Assembly (NCBI GenBank): GCA_024280295.1
Contig: JAJRQK010000030.1
Location: 1 to 58,897 of the forward strand
Direction: 5' to 3'
Source: Bacteroidota bacterium
GTDB taxonomy: Bacteria > Bacteroidota > Bacteroidia > Flavobacteriales_D > Crocinitomicaceae
Length of the DNA stretch: 58,897 bases
In this document: one piece after another, positions 15,353 through 25,229 of the stretch
How positions within the stretch are numbered: the stretch's first letter is position 1
Layout: every line of letters begins with the position of its first letter
Translations under genes and position numbers: made by a program
Notes under the pieces: generated by a model
What the model was told of the DNA's origin: nothing
The model's input: only the letters and a program-made list of their open reading frames with translations
Database searches by the model: none

Positions 15353-16591
15353 ATGATTAAAGACCAAATCCAACTAACATTTGACGTTCAAAAGATTAGA
15401 GATGACTTCCCGATTCTTCGACGATCGGTTTATGGAAAAGATTTAATCTACTTTGATAATGGTGCTACTTCACAGAAACCGCAAGTAGTGATTGACGCTA
15501 TCAACGAATATTACACTGAAAATAATTCGAACATTCATCGAGGTGTCCATTATTTGAGTCAACTTGCGACAACTCAATATGAAGAAGCTCGCAAGATCAT
15601 CCAAAATTACATAAACGCATTGCTTTCGGAAGAAGTTATTTTCACAAAAGGAACAAGCGACGCAATCAATTTGGTTGCCTTTTCATTTGGAGAAACACTT
15701 TCAGCAGGAGATGAAATTATTATCTCCGCAATGGAGCATCATTCCAATATTGTACCATGGCAAATGATGTGCGAGCGAAAAGGATGTATATTAAGAGTGA
15801 TACCAATTGACCAGGAGGGTGATTTGATCATGTCCGAGTTCGACTCAATGCTAAGTTCTAAAACAAAGTTAGTTGCTGTGACCCATATATCCAATTCACT
15901 TGGAACAATCAATCCAGTAGAAGAAATCATTGAGAAATCACATAAATTTGGAGCTAAGGTACTCCTCGATGGCGCTCAAAGTATTCAGCACATGCACGTA
16001 GACATGCAAAAATTGGATTGTGATTTTTATGCCTTTTCAGGGCATAAAGTTTTTGGGCCAACAGGTGTTGGAGTTCTGTATGGAAAGAAAGAAATATTGG
16101 ATCAAATGCCACCCTATCAAGGAGGGGGAGATATGATTGCAAAGGTCACGTTTGAAAAAACAACCTATAATGAATTACCACACAAATTTGAAGCGGGAAC
16201 ACCAAATATCTCTGGAGGAATTTGCTTAGGAACAGCAATTCAATATCTCTCAAAGTTAGACATACAATCGATTCAATCACATGAACAAGAATTAGCAAGT
16301 TATGCAGAAGCAAAGTTGAACGAGTTCGAAGGAATGCGAATAATTGGAACTGCGAAGAAAAAAACGAGTGTAGTTTCATTTATAGTTGATGGTATTCATC
16401 CCTTTGATTTAGGAACTTTACTTGACAAACAAGGAATTGCAGTTCGAACAGGGCATCATTGCACGCAGCCATTGATGGACTTCTTCGAAATTCCAGGGAC
16501 AATTCGCGCTTCATTTGCGTTTTACAACACGAAAGAAGAAATAGACATATTCATTTCAGCTGTAGAGCGAAGTTTAACTATGTTAAGGTAA
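15353..16591 (+). CDS. sufS: SufS cysteine desulfurase
   Basis: Pyridoxal-phosphate enzyme that releases sulfur from cysteine as a protein persulfide for Fe-S cluster assembly (SUF pathway, cytosol). The 412-residue length is typical of group II desulfurases. Motifs are YFDNGATSQKP near the N-terminus, the PLP Lys in FSGHKVFGPTGVGVLYG, and the active Cys in RTGHHCTQPLMDF. It is followed by sufE after 9 bases, and sufE abuts a DUF59 gene. Unlike the usual locus, sufBCD are not immediately upstream; tlyA is. So this is a partial suf cluster with sufBCD presumably elsewhere or further away. Confidence 0.95.
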   Translation: MIKDQIQLTFDVQKIRDDFPILRRSVYGKDLIYFDNGATSQKPQVVIDAINEYYTENNSNIHRGVHYLSQLATTQYEEARKIIQNYINALLSEEVIFTKGTSDAINLVAFSFGETLSAGDEIIISAMEHHSNIVPWQMMCERKGCILRVIPIDQEGDLIMSEFDSMLSSKTKLVAVTHISNSLGTINPVEEIIEKSHKFGAKVLLDGAQSIQHMHVDMQKLDCDFYAFSGHKVFGPTGVGVLYGKKEILDQMPPYQGGGDMIAKVTFEKTTYNELPHKFEAGTPNISGGICLGTAIQYLSKLDIQSIQSHEQELASYAEAKLNEFEGMRIIGTAKKKTSVVSFIVDGIHPFDLGTLLDKQGIAVRTGHHCTQPLMDFFEIPGTIRASFAFYNTKEEIDIFISAVERSLTMLR

Positions 16592-16600
16592 ATTTGCACG

Positions 16601-17011
16601 ATGACATTAGCAGAAAAGGAGCAAGAAATAATTGATGAATTCGCCATTTATGACGATTGGATGGACAAGTACGAGTACATTATTGAACTTGGGAAAGACC
16701 TTCCAAAAATTTCAGATGATAAAAAAACAGATGACCGCCTTATAGAAGGATGTCAATCAAGAGTATGGTTAGCTTTGGATATTGAAGATGGAAAAGTGAA
16801 ATTTTCAGCCGATTCAGATGCTATCATCACTAAAGGAATTATCGGTTTGCTCATTCGAGTTCTAAATAATGAAACGGCAAAATCTGTAGCAACAGCAGAG
16901 TTAAATTTCATCAAAGAGATTGGCTTACACGAGCACTTATCCCCTACGCGGTCGAATGGACTAGCAAGCATGGTAAACAAAATGAAAATGAGCGCATTAA
17001 AATCATTATAG
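16601..17011 (+). CDS. sufE: SufE sulfur acceptor protein
   Basis: Accepts persulfide sulfur from SufS and passes it to the SufBCD scaffold. The 136-residue protein shows the conserved acceptor Cys in GCQSRVWL, preceded by DDRLIEG, and the family SDSDAIITKGIIGLLIRV segment and C-terminal LSPTRSNGLASM. The gene is 9 bases after sufS and its stop directly abuts the next start, so translation is probably coupled. Confidence 0.95.
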   Translation: MTLAEKEQEIIDEFAIYDDWMDKYEYIIELGKDLPKISDDKKTDDRLIEGCQSRVWLALDIEDGKVKFSADSDAIITKGIIGLLIRVLNNETAKSVATAELNFIKEIGLHEHLSPTRSNGLASMVNKMKMSALKSL

Positions 17012-17326
17012 ATGTCGAATTTAGTAGAATTAGAAAACAAAGTTATTGCGATCATTAAGACCATTTATGATCCAGAGATTCCAGTCGATATTTTTGAGCT
17101 AGGCTTGATCTACGAAGTGAAAATAGATAAGGAACATAACGTTACCATTGAGATGACGCTTACTTCACCAAATTGTCCGGTTGCGGAGACGATGCCAAAA
17201 GAAGTTGAAGATAAGGTAAAAAGTCATCCAGATGTAAATGATGCGAAAGTTAATATAGTATTCGATCCACCTTGGGACAAAGACATGATGAGTGAGGAGG
17301 CTATGCTAGAACTCGGTTTTTTATAA
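17012..17326 (+). CDS. DUF59 / MIP18-family SUF protein (SufT-like)
   Basis: A 104-residue protein of the DUF59 (MIP18/PaaD) family that assists Fe-S cluster maturation or transfer. The hallmark is YDPEIPVDIFELGLIYEV at about residues 21-38, followed by MTLTSPNCPVAETMP with the conserved Cys, and a closing FDPPWDKDMMSEEAMLELG, typical of SUF-associated members. It starts immediately after the sufE stop with no gap, consistent with co-translation. The fabF gene follows 22 bases later. Confidence 0.9.
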   Translation: MSNLVELENKVIAIIKTIYDPEIPVDIFELGLIYEVKIDKEHNVTIEMTLTSPNCPVAETMPKEVEDKVKSHPDVNDAKVNIVFDPPWDKDMMSEEAMLELGFL

Positions 17327-17348
17327 ACACAATCAAATTATTTACTGA

Positions 17349-18593
17349 ATGAGAAGAGTTGTAATCACAGGAATGGGGGCATTGACTCCTATTGGAAATA
17401 ATCTAGAAACATTTTGGTCGAATTTAAAGATTGGCGTGAGCGGAGCAGCGACAATTACCAAGTTTGATGCATCCAAGTTTAGAGCACAATTTGCCTGTGA
17501 ATTAAAAAATTTCAATCTAAAGGATCATTTTCACGTCAAAGAGCTTCGAAAATACGATCCGTTTTCGCTCTATGCACTTTATGCGGTAGATGAAGCATTG
17601 ACAAAAGGCAATATTGACTTCGACACTTTAAATCGGGACCGAATTGGAGTAATCTGGGGATCTGGCAATGGCGGCATTCAAACCTTCCAAGACCAAATGA
17701 AAGAATACTGTGAGGGAGACGGAACACCTCGCTTCACACCATTCTTCATTCCAAGAATTCTTGTAGATATTGCATCGGGAATAATTTCAATAAAGTATGG
17801 GTTACGAGGAGTAAACTTCTGTCCCGTATCTGCATGTGCAACCTCAAACACAGCCTTAATCGAAGCATTTAACTACATCAAGTGGGATAAAGCCGATATG
17901 ATTATCAGTGGAGGATCAGAAGCAGCAATTACAGAAGCAGCAATGGGTGGATTTGCATCAGCACGTGCACTTTCTATGCGGAATGATGATCCAAAAACAG
18001 CATCTCGACCTTTTGATGTAAACCGAGACGGTTTTGTTATGGGCGAAGGAGCAGGAGCAATGATTCTCGAAGAATACGAGCACGCAAAGAAACGTGGAGC
18101 AACAATCTATGGCGAAATAGTCGGTGGAGGAATGGCTGCAGATGCTTATCATTTGACAGGGACACATCCTGACGGAGATGGTGCAGTTCTTGGAATGAAC
18201 GAAGCAATGCGTGAAGCTGGAGTTACCGCCAAAGACATCGACTATGTCAATATGCATGCAACTTCTACCCCTCTGGGAGATAACAGTGAACTTATTGCTG
18301 CATCACGTGTTTTCGGAAAAGATTCAAACGTGTCAATTTCGGCAACAAAATCAATGACGGGACATTTACTCGGAGCAGCTGGAGCAATTGAAGGAATTGC
18401 TACAGTTCTAGCACTAAAAGAAGGCATCATCCCTCCAACGATAAACACCGAAGAAGTAGAACCAGAATTTGCAAATCACTTCGATTTCCCACTTGGAACC
18501 GCTAAGAAAAAAGAAATGATCTACGGAATGAGTAATACGTTTGGTTTTGGTGGACACATTGCATCTGTGCTATTTAAAAAATTCGAAGAGTAA
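17349..18593 (+). CDS. fabF: Beta-ketoacyl-ACP synthase II
   Basis: Condenses acyl-ACP with malonyl-ACP in fatty-acid chain elongation; cytosolic thiolase-fold enzyme. The 414-residue length is normal. The Cys-His-His triad is visible: Cys in PVSACATSNTALIEA, His in MHATSTPLGD and His in SMTGHLLGAAGAIEG. The N-terminus RRVVITGMGALTPIG and C-terminal NTFGFGGHIASVLF are standard FabF. It lies downstream of the Suf genes and upstream of an acetyltransferase with a 2-base gap. A second fabF (with acpP) usually exists in this phylum, so this may be a paralogue. Confidence 0.93.
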   Translation: MRRVVITGMGALTPIGNNLETFWSNLKIGVSGAATITKFDASKFRAQFACELKNFNLKDHFHVKELRKYDPFSLYALYAVDEALTKGNIDFDTLNRDRIGVIWGSGNGGIQTFQDQMKEYCEGDGTPRFTPFFIPRILVDIASGIISIKYGLRGVNFCPVSACATSNTALIEAFNYIKWDKADMIISGGSEAAITEAAMGGFASARALSMRNDDPKTASRPFDVNRDGFVMGEGAGAMILEEYEHAKKRGATIYGEIVGGGMAADAYHLTGTHPDGDGAVLGMNEAMREAGVTAKDIDYVNMHATSTPLGDNSELIAASRVFGKDSNVSISATKSMTGHLLGAAGAIEGIATVLALKEGIIPPTINTEEVEPEFANHFDFPLGTAKKKEMIYGMSNTFGFGGHIASVLFKKFEE

Positions 18594-18595
18594 TT

Positions 18596-19132
18596 GTGAA
18601 TCCCCCATACATCTTCCGAAGTGAACGACTAGGATTTCGAGATTGGGTCGACTCAGATATTCCTCAAATGATTGAGATCAGTGCGAACGAGCAGGTCATG
18701 GAATTCTTTCCGTATGTTGCCACACCAGATCAAACGCGCACATTTATTCTTAAAATGCAGGAAATGCTTGTTAAAACAGGATTCTGCTATTTTGCGGTGG
18801 ATCGACTTGATACGAATGAATTTATTGGATTCATTGGCCTCTGTGAACAAGATTTCGCAGTCGATTTTTGTCCATGCATTGATCTTGGCTGGAGACTATC
18901 ACCTAAACATTGGGGAGTAGGATTTGCAACAGAAGGAGCAAAAAAATGCCTTGAATATGCTCATCAGCTGGGAATAAAAGAGATCTTATCAACTGCCCCA
19001 GAAGTAAATGTGAAATCAATCAATATAATGCAGAAGATTGGCATGAATGAACATATTAAATTCAAGCATCCTAGACTTGTAAACAATCAGTATTTAATAA
19101 ATTGCGTATGCTATTCCAGTAAGGCAAATTAA
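18596..19132 (+). CDS. GNAT family N-acetyltransferase, RimJ/RimL-like
   Basis: A 178-residue acetyl-CoA-dependent transferase. The RimJ-like signature is the opening SERLGFRDWVDSDIPQMIEI, then FAVDRLDTNEFIGFIGL (central strands), the acetyl-CoA-binding LGWRLSPKHWGVGFATEGAKK (loop with Q/RxxGxG/A form), and NVKSINIMQKIGM near the end. Acceptor unknown (ribosomal protein or amine). The start is a GTG at 18596, 2 bases after the fabF stop, with no good ATG alternative; so it is probably translated by coupling to fabF. Confidence 0.85.
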   Translation: MNPPYIFRSERLGFRDWVDSDIPQMIEISANEQVMEFFPYVATPDQTRTFILKMQEMLVKTGFCYFAVDRLDTNEFIGFIGLCEQDFAVDFCPCIDLGWRLSPKHWGVGFATEGAKKCLEYAHQLGIKEILSTAPEVNVKSINIMQKIGMNEHIKFKHPRLVNNQYLINCVCYSSKAN

Positions 19133-19250
19133 AACAATCAACTGATTTACAACACCTAACAATTCGACGAATCCTTAACCCAGGTAGATCGACACAGTTT
19201 GTTGCCCGTTCAAAAAATCTGTAAAAAGCAAGTTCTAACCATATTTACAG

Positions 19251-19258
19251 TACCTTTG
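19251..19258 (+). promoter_or_regulatory. TACCTTTG -7 box for the desaturase gene, with a visible RBS
   Basis: TACCTTTG is an exact TAnnTTTG match. It is followed by a 21-base leader containing AGAGGAGAAA directly before the ATG at 19280, one of the few clear purine-rich Shine-Dalgarno-like sites in the window. No convincing -33 element is seen. Confidence 0.45.
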
Positions 19259-19279
19259 TAGTACAAAACTAGAGGAGAA

Positions 19280-20410
19280 ATGGGAATACCTGTCGTGAAG
19301 TTTAACGAGAAAGATCAACCTGAGTTCTTTCGTGAGGCAAAGAAGAGAGTGAATGCGTATTTTAAAGAGAATAACATCTCAAGATATGCCAACTTTGGAA
19401 TGTACTTCAAGACATTCTTTATGGTCGCCCTTTACATCACCCCGCTAATTCTTATGGTAACTGGCGTTATTAACTCCACAGGTGGTGTTATTGGAATGTG
19501 GGCCATCATGGGGTTTGCTGTTGCTGGAATTGGTTTAGGAATCATGCACGATGCTAATCACGGCGCATATTCACGGAGTCATAAAGTAAACAGAGTCATT
19601 GGTTCTGTACTTTACTTAGCAGGAGGATATCCTCTTAATTGGAGAATACAGCATAATGTTTTACACCACTCATTTACCAATATTGATGGATTAGACGAGG
19701 ACATTGAAAAACAAGGAATCGTGAGATTTTCACCAACACAGCCAAGACGGAAATTTTTTAAATTTCAGATTTTTTATGCGCCACTTCTTTACGGTATTTT
19801 GACGCTTTATTGGTCAACCGTTAAAGATTACGAACAAATTGCGCGCTACCACAAACGCGGGTTACTTGAAGCACAAGGTGTAACATTTAAGCAAGCAATT
19901 TTTAGAATTATAATTAATAAATTGGCTTACTACGCAATTTTCATTGCTCTTCCAATCATATTCACCCCTGTCTCTTGGTGGGTTGTGGTTCTTGGATATT
20001 TGTTAATGCAATTTATCGCCGGAATGATTTTAGCATTGATATTTCAAGCGGCTCACGTTTTGGAGGAAACAGAATTCTACGAACTTGACGAAAATAGTAG
20101 TGTTGAAAACAACTGGGCAATTCATCAGATGAAGACGACCTCTAATTTCGCGCCTAAAGGATATTTATTTTCGTGGTATGTAGGAGGACTAAATTATCAA
20201 GTAGAACATCACTTATTTCCAAATGTTTGCCACATACACTACAAGCATTTAGCACCAATTATTGAAGCAACAGCAAAGGAATTCAATGTTCCCTATCATT
20301 CACATAAAACATTTTTAGGAGCACTTAAAAGTCATTTTAGTTTGATTCATTCTTTAGGTACAGGAAGTTATGACAAACGAATTAAAACTACTAAAACGGC
20401 GGCAGCTTAG
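19280..20410 (+). CDS. Membrane fatty-acid desaturase (linoleoyl-CoA desaturase-like)
   Basis: A 376-residue di-iron membrane desaturase that introduces double bonds into acyl chains, typically for cold adaptation of membranes. All three histidine boxes are present: HDANH at about residues 93-97, HNVLHH at about 127-132 and QVEHH at about 312-316, the last being the Q-x-x-H-H form of front-end/acyl-lipid desaturases. Hydrophobic spans flank them (FMVALYITPLILMVTGV, GFAVAGIGLGIM, LLMQFIAGMILALIF). No cytochrome b5 domain is fused. It stands alone with its own promoter and is convergent with uvrA, 36 bases between stops. Regiospecificity is not determinable. Confidence 0.92.
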   Translation: MGIPVVKFNEKDQPEFFREAKKRVNAYFKENNISRYANFGMYFKTFFMVALYITPLILMVTGVINSTGGVIGMWAIMGFAVAGIGLGIMHDANHGAYSRSHKVNRVIGSVLYLAGGYPLNWRIQHNVLHHSFTNIDGLDEDIEKQGIVRFSPTQPRRKFFKFQIFYAPLLYGILTLYWSTVKDYEQIARYHKRGLLEAQGVTFKQAIFRIIINKLAYYAIFIALPIIFTPVSWWVVVLGYLLMQFIAGMILALIFQAAHVLEETEFYELDENSSVENNWAIHQMKTTSNFAPKGYLFSWYVGGLNYQVEHHLFPNVCHIHYKHLAPIIEATAKEFNVPYHSHKTFLGALKSHFSLIHSLGTGSYDKRIKTTKTAAA

Positions 20411-20446
20411 ATCTTCTGAGCCTACTAATTTATGGTTCGTATTAGA

Positions 20447-23248
20447 TTACAATTCATCAGCCAAATAACGTGCTGTATGTGAAACGTTTTTCGATTTCTT
20501 TACAATTGACTCAGGCGTTCCAGAGCAGACAATCTTACCTCCTGCTTTTCCTCCTTCTGGGCCAAGATCAACAATGTAATCTGCAACTTTCACAATATCG
20601 AGGTTATGCTCGATAACCAAAACGGTATTTCCCTCATCTACCAATTTTTGAAGAACTGCTAGCAGCATTTTAATATCCTCAAAATGTAATCCAGTCGAAG
20701 GTTCATCTAAAATGTACATCGTGTTTCCTGTCCCTCGCTTTGAAAGTTCAGAAGAAAGCTTAATTCGTTGCGCTTCACCACCCGAAACTGTAGTTGATGG
20801 TTGACCCAATTTCACATATCCCAATCCAACGGAAACTAAGGTTGATAAAATTCGATTGATCTTCGGAATCTTCACAAAGAATTTTTCAGCGACATCGATC
20901 GTCATGTTTAATACATCACTGATTGATTTTCCTCGGTAACGAACCTCTAATGTTTCTCGATTGTAACGTTTTCCGTTGCATGTTTTACATTCAACAAGAA
21001 CATCTGGAAGAAAATTCATTTCAATAACCTTCATTCCACCACCTTTGCAGGTTTCACAGCGACCTCCAACAACATTAAACGAGAACCTACCAGGTTTATA
21101 ACCACGGATTTGCGCCTCTGGCAATCCCGCATAAAGAGATCTAATCTCATCAAACATCTTTGTGTAGGTCGCAGGGTTTGAACGAGGTGTTCTTCCGATT
21201 GGACTTTGATCTATCTCAATTACTTTATCCAGGAACTCAATGCCTGAAATAGACTTATATGGTTGAGGTTTTTTAACTCCTCGGTATATTTCTTTGAGTA
21301 AAATTGGGTAAAGCGTCTGATTTATCAAGGTTGACTTCCCACTTCCCGAAACGCCCGTAACACAGGTCATCGTACCAAGTGGAATCGTTAGGTTCACACT
21401 ATCTAAATTACGTCCAGACGCGCCTTTTAAAATCAACTTCTTACCATTTCCCTTCCTGCGTTTCTTAGGAACTTCAATCGATTTAACTCCTGTTAAATAC
21501 TGATTTGTCAACGAATCTTTATCCGTTAACTGTGCAATTGGTGATGCATTTACAATTTCCCCGCCGTGAACACCTGCACCAGGCCCAATGTCTACAACAA
21601 AATCTGCAGCTAAGATCATTTCTTTGTCGTGTTCAACAACAATCACCGAATTTCCAGTATCACGCAGTCGTTGCAAGGATTTAATCAGTCGAGCGTTATC
21701 CCGCTGATGCAACCCAATTGACGGTTCGTCAAGAACATAGAGTACATTGATCAGTTCGCTTCCTATTTGAGTAGCCAATCGGATTCGTTGCGCTTCACCT
21801 CCAGATAACGTCTTCGCAGATCGATGAAGAGACAAATAAGTTAAGCCAACTTCAACGATAAATCCAAGTCGTGCGTTTATTTCTTTCAAAATTTCAACGG
21901 CTATTTTTTTCTGAATTTTATCAAGATGATCGTTTATACTTTTAAACCAATCACTCAAGTCGGAAATATCCATTTGAGCCAACTCACCAATATTTTTATC
22001 TCCAATTTTAAAATAGTGAGCTTCCTTCTTTATTCGGGTTCCCTTACATGTTGAACAAGTCTTCCGATTCATGAAACTTTGCGCCCAACGTTGGATTGCA
22101 GCTGAACTTCCTTCCGAGTGTCGAGAAATAAAGCTAATGACCCCTTCAAAGCGAATATTGCGTCCTCTAAGTGTGTTGTCGATGCCTTCATTTCCATACA
22201 AAACAACATTCATTGCATCAGAATCAATTTCAGCAATTGGTCTCTCAAGTGAGTATCCAGCTTCTTCTAAGAAATCACGAAGCTTCTCAAAAATCCATTT
22301 TTTCTTGTATTCACCAAGTGGAATTATACCCCCTTTCTTGATCGATTTGGAAGTGTCTGGAATGATTTTATCAATATCAACTTCAGAAACCTCACCTAAT
22401 CCGCTGCATGATTTACAAGCTCCATAGGGCGAATTAAACGAGAAAAGATTCGGTTCTGGTTCTGGGTAACTAATCCCACTCGTTGGACACATCAACATCC
22501 GGCTGAAATGACGAACATCTCCAGATTCGAAATCCATAATCATCAGTGACTTACCACCGTGTTTCATTGCGAGAACCACATCATCATAAATTCTTTGGCG
22601 ATCCTTTTTAGAAACAAATAATCGGTCAATAACAATGTCCACATCGTGAATCTTATACCGATCAAGTTTCATTCCTTTAACTATATCCTTCAATTCTCCA
22701 TCCACTCGAATTTTTGTAAATCCTTGCTTTTGAATTTGTTCAAACAATTCACGGTAATGTCCTTTTCTTCCTTTAATTTTTGGAGCAAGAACAATCACCT
22801 TCTTTCCAGAATACCCATCAATGATGAGGTCAACAATTTGATCATCAGAATACTTAACCATTGCTTCTCCTGAAACATAAGAATAGGCAGTACTTGCTCG
22901 TGCAAACAGTAGACGCATGAAATCGTAAATCTCAGTAATTGTCCCGACTGTTGATCTTGGTGATCTCGAAACTGTTTTTTGCTCAATAGAAATAACAGGG
23001 CTTAATCCATCAATTTTATCCACATCAGGACGCTCCAATCCGCCCAAGAATTGTCGCGCATAAGCTGAAAACGTTTCAATATATCGGCGTTGTCCTTCAG
23101 CAAAAATGGTATCAAAAGCCAAAGAAGATTTCCCGGAACCGCTCAAACCAGTAAAAATCACCAATTGGTTACGTGGAATTTTAAGATCTACATTCTTCAA
23201 ATTATGCTCTTTCGCACCGTAGATTTCGATATGTTCAAGTTTCTTCAT
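20447..23248 (-). CDS. uvrA: Excinuclease ABC subunit A
   Basis: Damage-recognition ATPase of nucleotide excision repair. The 933-residue length is normal. Two ABC modules show Walker A GLSGSGKSSLAFDT near the N-terminus and GVSGSGKSTLINQT in the second half, with signatures TLSGGEAQRI and TVSGGEAQRI. Zinc modules are seen as CSTCKGTR and CETCKGGG...CKTCNGKR; the first module has CPTSG, so one Cys of its first pair is Ser, a variant I recall from other Bacteroidota UvrA. It is the last gene of a long minus-strand run and overlaps the lytic transglycosylase stop by 4 bases. Confidence 0.97.
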   Translation of the reverse strand: MKKLEHIEIYGAKEHNLKNVDLKIPRNQLVIFTGLSGSGKSSLAFDTIFAEGQRRYIETFSAYARQFLGGLERPDVDKIDGLSPVISIEQKTVSRSPRSTVGTITEIYDFMRLLFARASTAYSYVSGEAMVKYSDDQIVDLIIDGYSGKKVIVLAPKIKGRKGHYRELFEQIQKQGFTKIRVDGELKDIVKGMKLDRYKIHDVDIVIDRLFVSKKDRQRIYDDVVLAMKHGGKSLMIMDFESGDVRHFSRMLMCPTSGISYPEPEPNLFSFNSPYGACKSCSGLGEVSEVDIDKIIPDTSKSIKKGGIIPLGEYKKKWIFEKLRDFLEEAGYSLERPIAEIDSDAMNVVLYGNEGIDNTLRGRNIRFEGVISFISRHSEGSSAAIQRWAQSFMNRKTCSTCKGTRIKKEAHYFKIGDKNIGELAQMDISDLSDWFKSINDHLDKIQKKIAVEILKEINARLGFIVEVGLTYLSLHRSAKTLSGGEAQRIRLATQIGSELINVLYVLDEPSIGLHQRDNARLIKSLQRLRDTGNSVIVVEHDKEMILAADFVVDIGPGAGVHGGEIVNASPIAQLTDKDSLTNQYLTGVKSIEVPKKRRKGNGKKLILKGASGRNLDSVNLTIPLGTMTCVTGVSGSGKSTLINQTLYPILLKEIYRGVKKPQPYKSISGIEFLDKVIEIDQSPIGRTPRSNPATYTKMFDEIRSLYAGLPEAQIRGYKPGRFSFNVVGGRCETCKGGGMKVIEMNFLPDVLVECKTCNGKRYNRETLEVRYRGKSISDVLNMTIDVAEKFFVKIPKINRILSTLVSVGLGYVKLGQPSTTVSGGEAQRIKLSSELSKRGTGNTMYILDEPSTGLHFEDIKMLLAVLQKLVDEGNTVLVIEHNLDIVKVADYIVDLGPEGGKAGGKIVCSGTPESIVKKSKNVSHTARYLADEL

Positions 23249-24132
23249 TCAGATTTCAACAGTTCAATGGTAAATGATTCAGAACCCGAAACTGTTAAGG
23301 TATTTCCAATTAACCAAGGATTAAGAACTTTAACGATATGAAGATTCGATCCATTTTCAATTGCCCAGTCAGCCAAATTCGTAATCGATTTATTTACAGT
23401 AACAGACCTAACATCAATAGGATTATACAGTTCCATTTTAGAAGGAAAGAAACCGTATTCTTCAGGATTCTCCATCAATAATTTCAATGCCATAATTCGA
23501 AAAACATAGCGTGAAGTTTCATTATTCAAGTGAAGTTGAAAAAAATTGTTGATTCCTTGGGTTTTGACGTATGACTTCAAGCCAGTAACTCCGCAATTAT
23601 AAGAAGCGGCTGACATGATCCAGTTATCAAACTTGCGGTTCGCATCCTTCATATATTGACATGCAGCACGCGTACTTTTTTCCACATCTAATCGCTCGTC
23701 AATTTCACGGTTAATTTTCATTCCATACTCCTTTGCCGTTGCTGGCATAAATTGCCAAAAACCTTTAGCACCTGTCGGACTCGTTGCTTGTCTTAGAGCA
23801 CTTTCGATAACACACAAATATTTCAGATCATCTGGCATTCCTTCTTCCTTCAGTATTCGTTCGATCATTGGGAAATATCGGCTTGCTCGTTCCAATATTT
23901 GAACTGTAGAGCTATGGTAATAAGTATTTACGATGATCTCCTTATCCAATCGTTCTTTGATGTCGAAATTGTCAATTTTAATACCCATCTCGAACAATTC
24001 AAGTTCTAAAGGAATTTTTGGGTAATGGTGATCTACCTGTTCAGTGGTTCTATTTATTACAATATCACCCTGTGACTCTTGATCACATGAAAACATCAAA
24101 AATACAAGTGTGAAAATGTAGAAAATACGCAT
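23245..24132 (-). CDS. Lytic murein transglycosylase (MltD-like), lipoprotein
   Basis: Cleaves peptidoglycan glycan strands with anhydro-muropeptide formation, at the envelope. The start is ATG at 24132: MRIFYIFTLVFLMFSC gives a lipoprotein signal with Cys at residue 16. The longer open frame to 24330 overlaps the upstream gene and adds no sensible sequence. The SLT domain at about residues 100-215 has the catalytic Glu in CVIESALRQATSPTGAKG, FWQFMPATAKEYG, and AASYNCGV. The C-terminus (about 230-295) looks like one degenerate LysM-like module. Its end overlaps the uvrA start by 4 bases. It sits 23 bases downstream of the WecA/MraY-like gene. Confidence 0.88.
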   Translation of the reverse strand: MRIFYIFTLVFLMFSCDQESQGDIVINRTTEQVDHHYPKIPLELELFEMGIKIDNFDIKERLDKEIIVNTYYHSSTVQILERASRYFPMIERILKEEGMPDDLKYLCVIESALRQATSPTGAKGFWQFMPATAKEYGMKINREIDERLDVEKSTRAACQYMKDANRKFDNWIMSAASYNCGVTGLKSYVKTQGINNFFQLHLNNETSRYVFRIMALKLLMENPEEYGFFPSKMELYNPIDVRSVTVNKSITNLADWAIENGSNLHIVKVLNPWLIGNTLTVSGSESFTIELLKSE

Positions 24133-24155
24133 ACTACGAAAGTAACAAAGTTGTC

Positions 24156-25229
24156 CTACTTTTTTGGTGGAGCGGGGTACTTTATTGTATTTCGGTAGAG
24201 CAAAATAAACACGAAAACAATGTAGGCTAGAAAAAACAGTACTGGCACAATTGTATTCAATTTGATCAAGTTGACCATAGCAACTGAAAATAAGGTCGCA
24301 AATAATCCAATAACAACGAATACAATCCAAACTTTCAAGTCTTTCATTCCAGAATAAACCAAATGATGAGTTGTATGATCTTTGCCTCCTACCATAGGTG
24401 ATTGCCCACGTTTCAGCCTATTAATAACCACAGTCAGCGTATCAACCAAAGCAGGTGTAAAAGCCACGGCCGCGACACATATCCCCAACCACGAATGTTG
24501 TTCAAGTAGTGTACCTGAATTGAGTAAGAACTCCATTGAAAAATAGGCAACGAATAACCCAACGAATTGGGATCCAGCATCTCCCATGAATAATTTAGAC
24601 GGATGAACATTCATTGATAGGAATCCAAGTAAAGCACCTAGCATTGAGATCAACAAAAGTGACCAAATATTAGTATTAAAATCAAAGATCAACCAACTTG
24701 AAAGCAAACACGCGCTGAGAATAAAGAAGGAAGTTGTTCCAGTGATTCCATCCATATTATCGAGCATATTAAGCGAATTCATAATAAGAATTACCCAAAC
24801 AATGGTCAAGACTCCATCAATATAGGTATTATCAAACAATTCAATTCCAGAACCAGTGACCAAAAATATTACGCCGCACAATATTTGAACAGTTAATTTC
24901 ATTAGTGGTTTCGTATCGTAAGCATCATCAGCTAATCCCATAGCAAAGGCAAGAGATGCAGCTAGAAACAAACCTACATAACGAGCATTCTGAAAAATAT
25001 TGACTTCATCAAAAACAATTGAGTATGCAATTCCTGCAAAAATGAAAACAACAAAGAGACTCACACCTCCCAGCGAAGGTTTGGATTCACTACTCCATCT
25101 AACAGTAATATCATTCTTGTTTCGAATCCCCAAAGAGCGGGAAAATCGTAGGAGTAAGATGTTGCAAACAAATGAAATTACGACACCCCCAATCATAAAA
25201 CCTAGCAATTGTAGTATCTTAACCGTCAC
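24156..25229 (-). CDS. Polyprenyl-phosphate sugar-1-phosphate transferase (WecA/MraY-like)
   Basis: Integral membrane enzyme that loads the first sugar-phosphate onto undecaprenyl phosphate to begin polysaccharide or O-antigen synthesis. The 357-residue product has about ten hydrophobic spans, the catalytic GLADDAYDTKP after the third, NSLNMLDNMDGITG, and GDAGSQFVG, all hallmark motifs. WecA-type is preferred over MraY because of the surrounding exopolysaccharide genes and lack of mur/fts neighbours. The start is GTG at 25229 within a 4-base overlap with the rfbC stop. Substrate sugar is not determined. Confidence 0.88.
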   Translation of the reverse strand: MTVKILQLLGFMIGGVVISFVCNILLLRFSRSLGIRNKNDITVRWSSESKPSLGGVSLFVVFIFAGIAYSIVFDEVNIFQNARYVGLFLAASLAFAMGLADDAYDTKPLMKLTVQILCGVIFLVTGSGIELFDNTYIDGVLTIVWVILIMNSLNMLDNMDGITGTTSFFILSACLLSSWLIFDFNTNIWSLLLISMLGALLGFLSMNVHPSKLFMGDAGSQFVGLFVAYFSMEFLLNSGTLLEQHSWLGICVAAVAFTPALVDTLTVVINRLKRGQSPMVGGKDHTTHHLVYSGMKDLKVWIVFVVIGLFATLFSVAMVNLIKLNTIVPVLFFLAYIVFVFILLYRNTIKYPAPPKK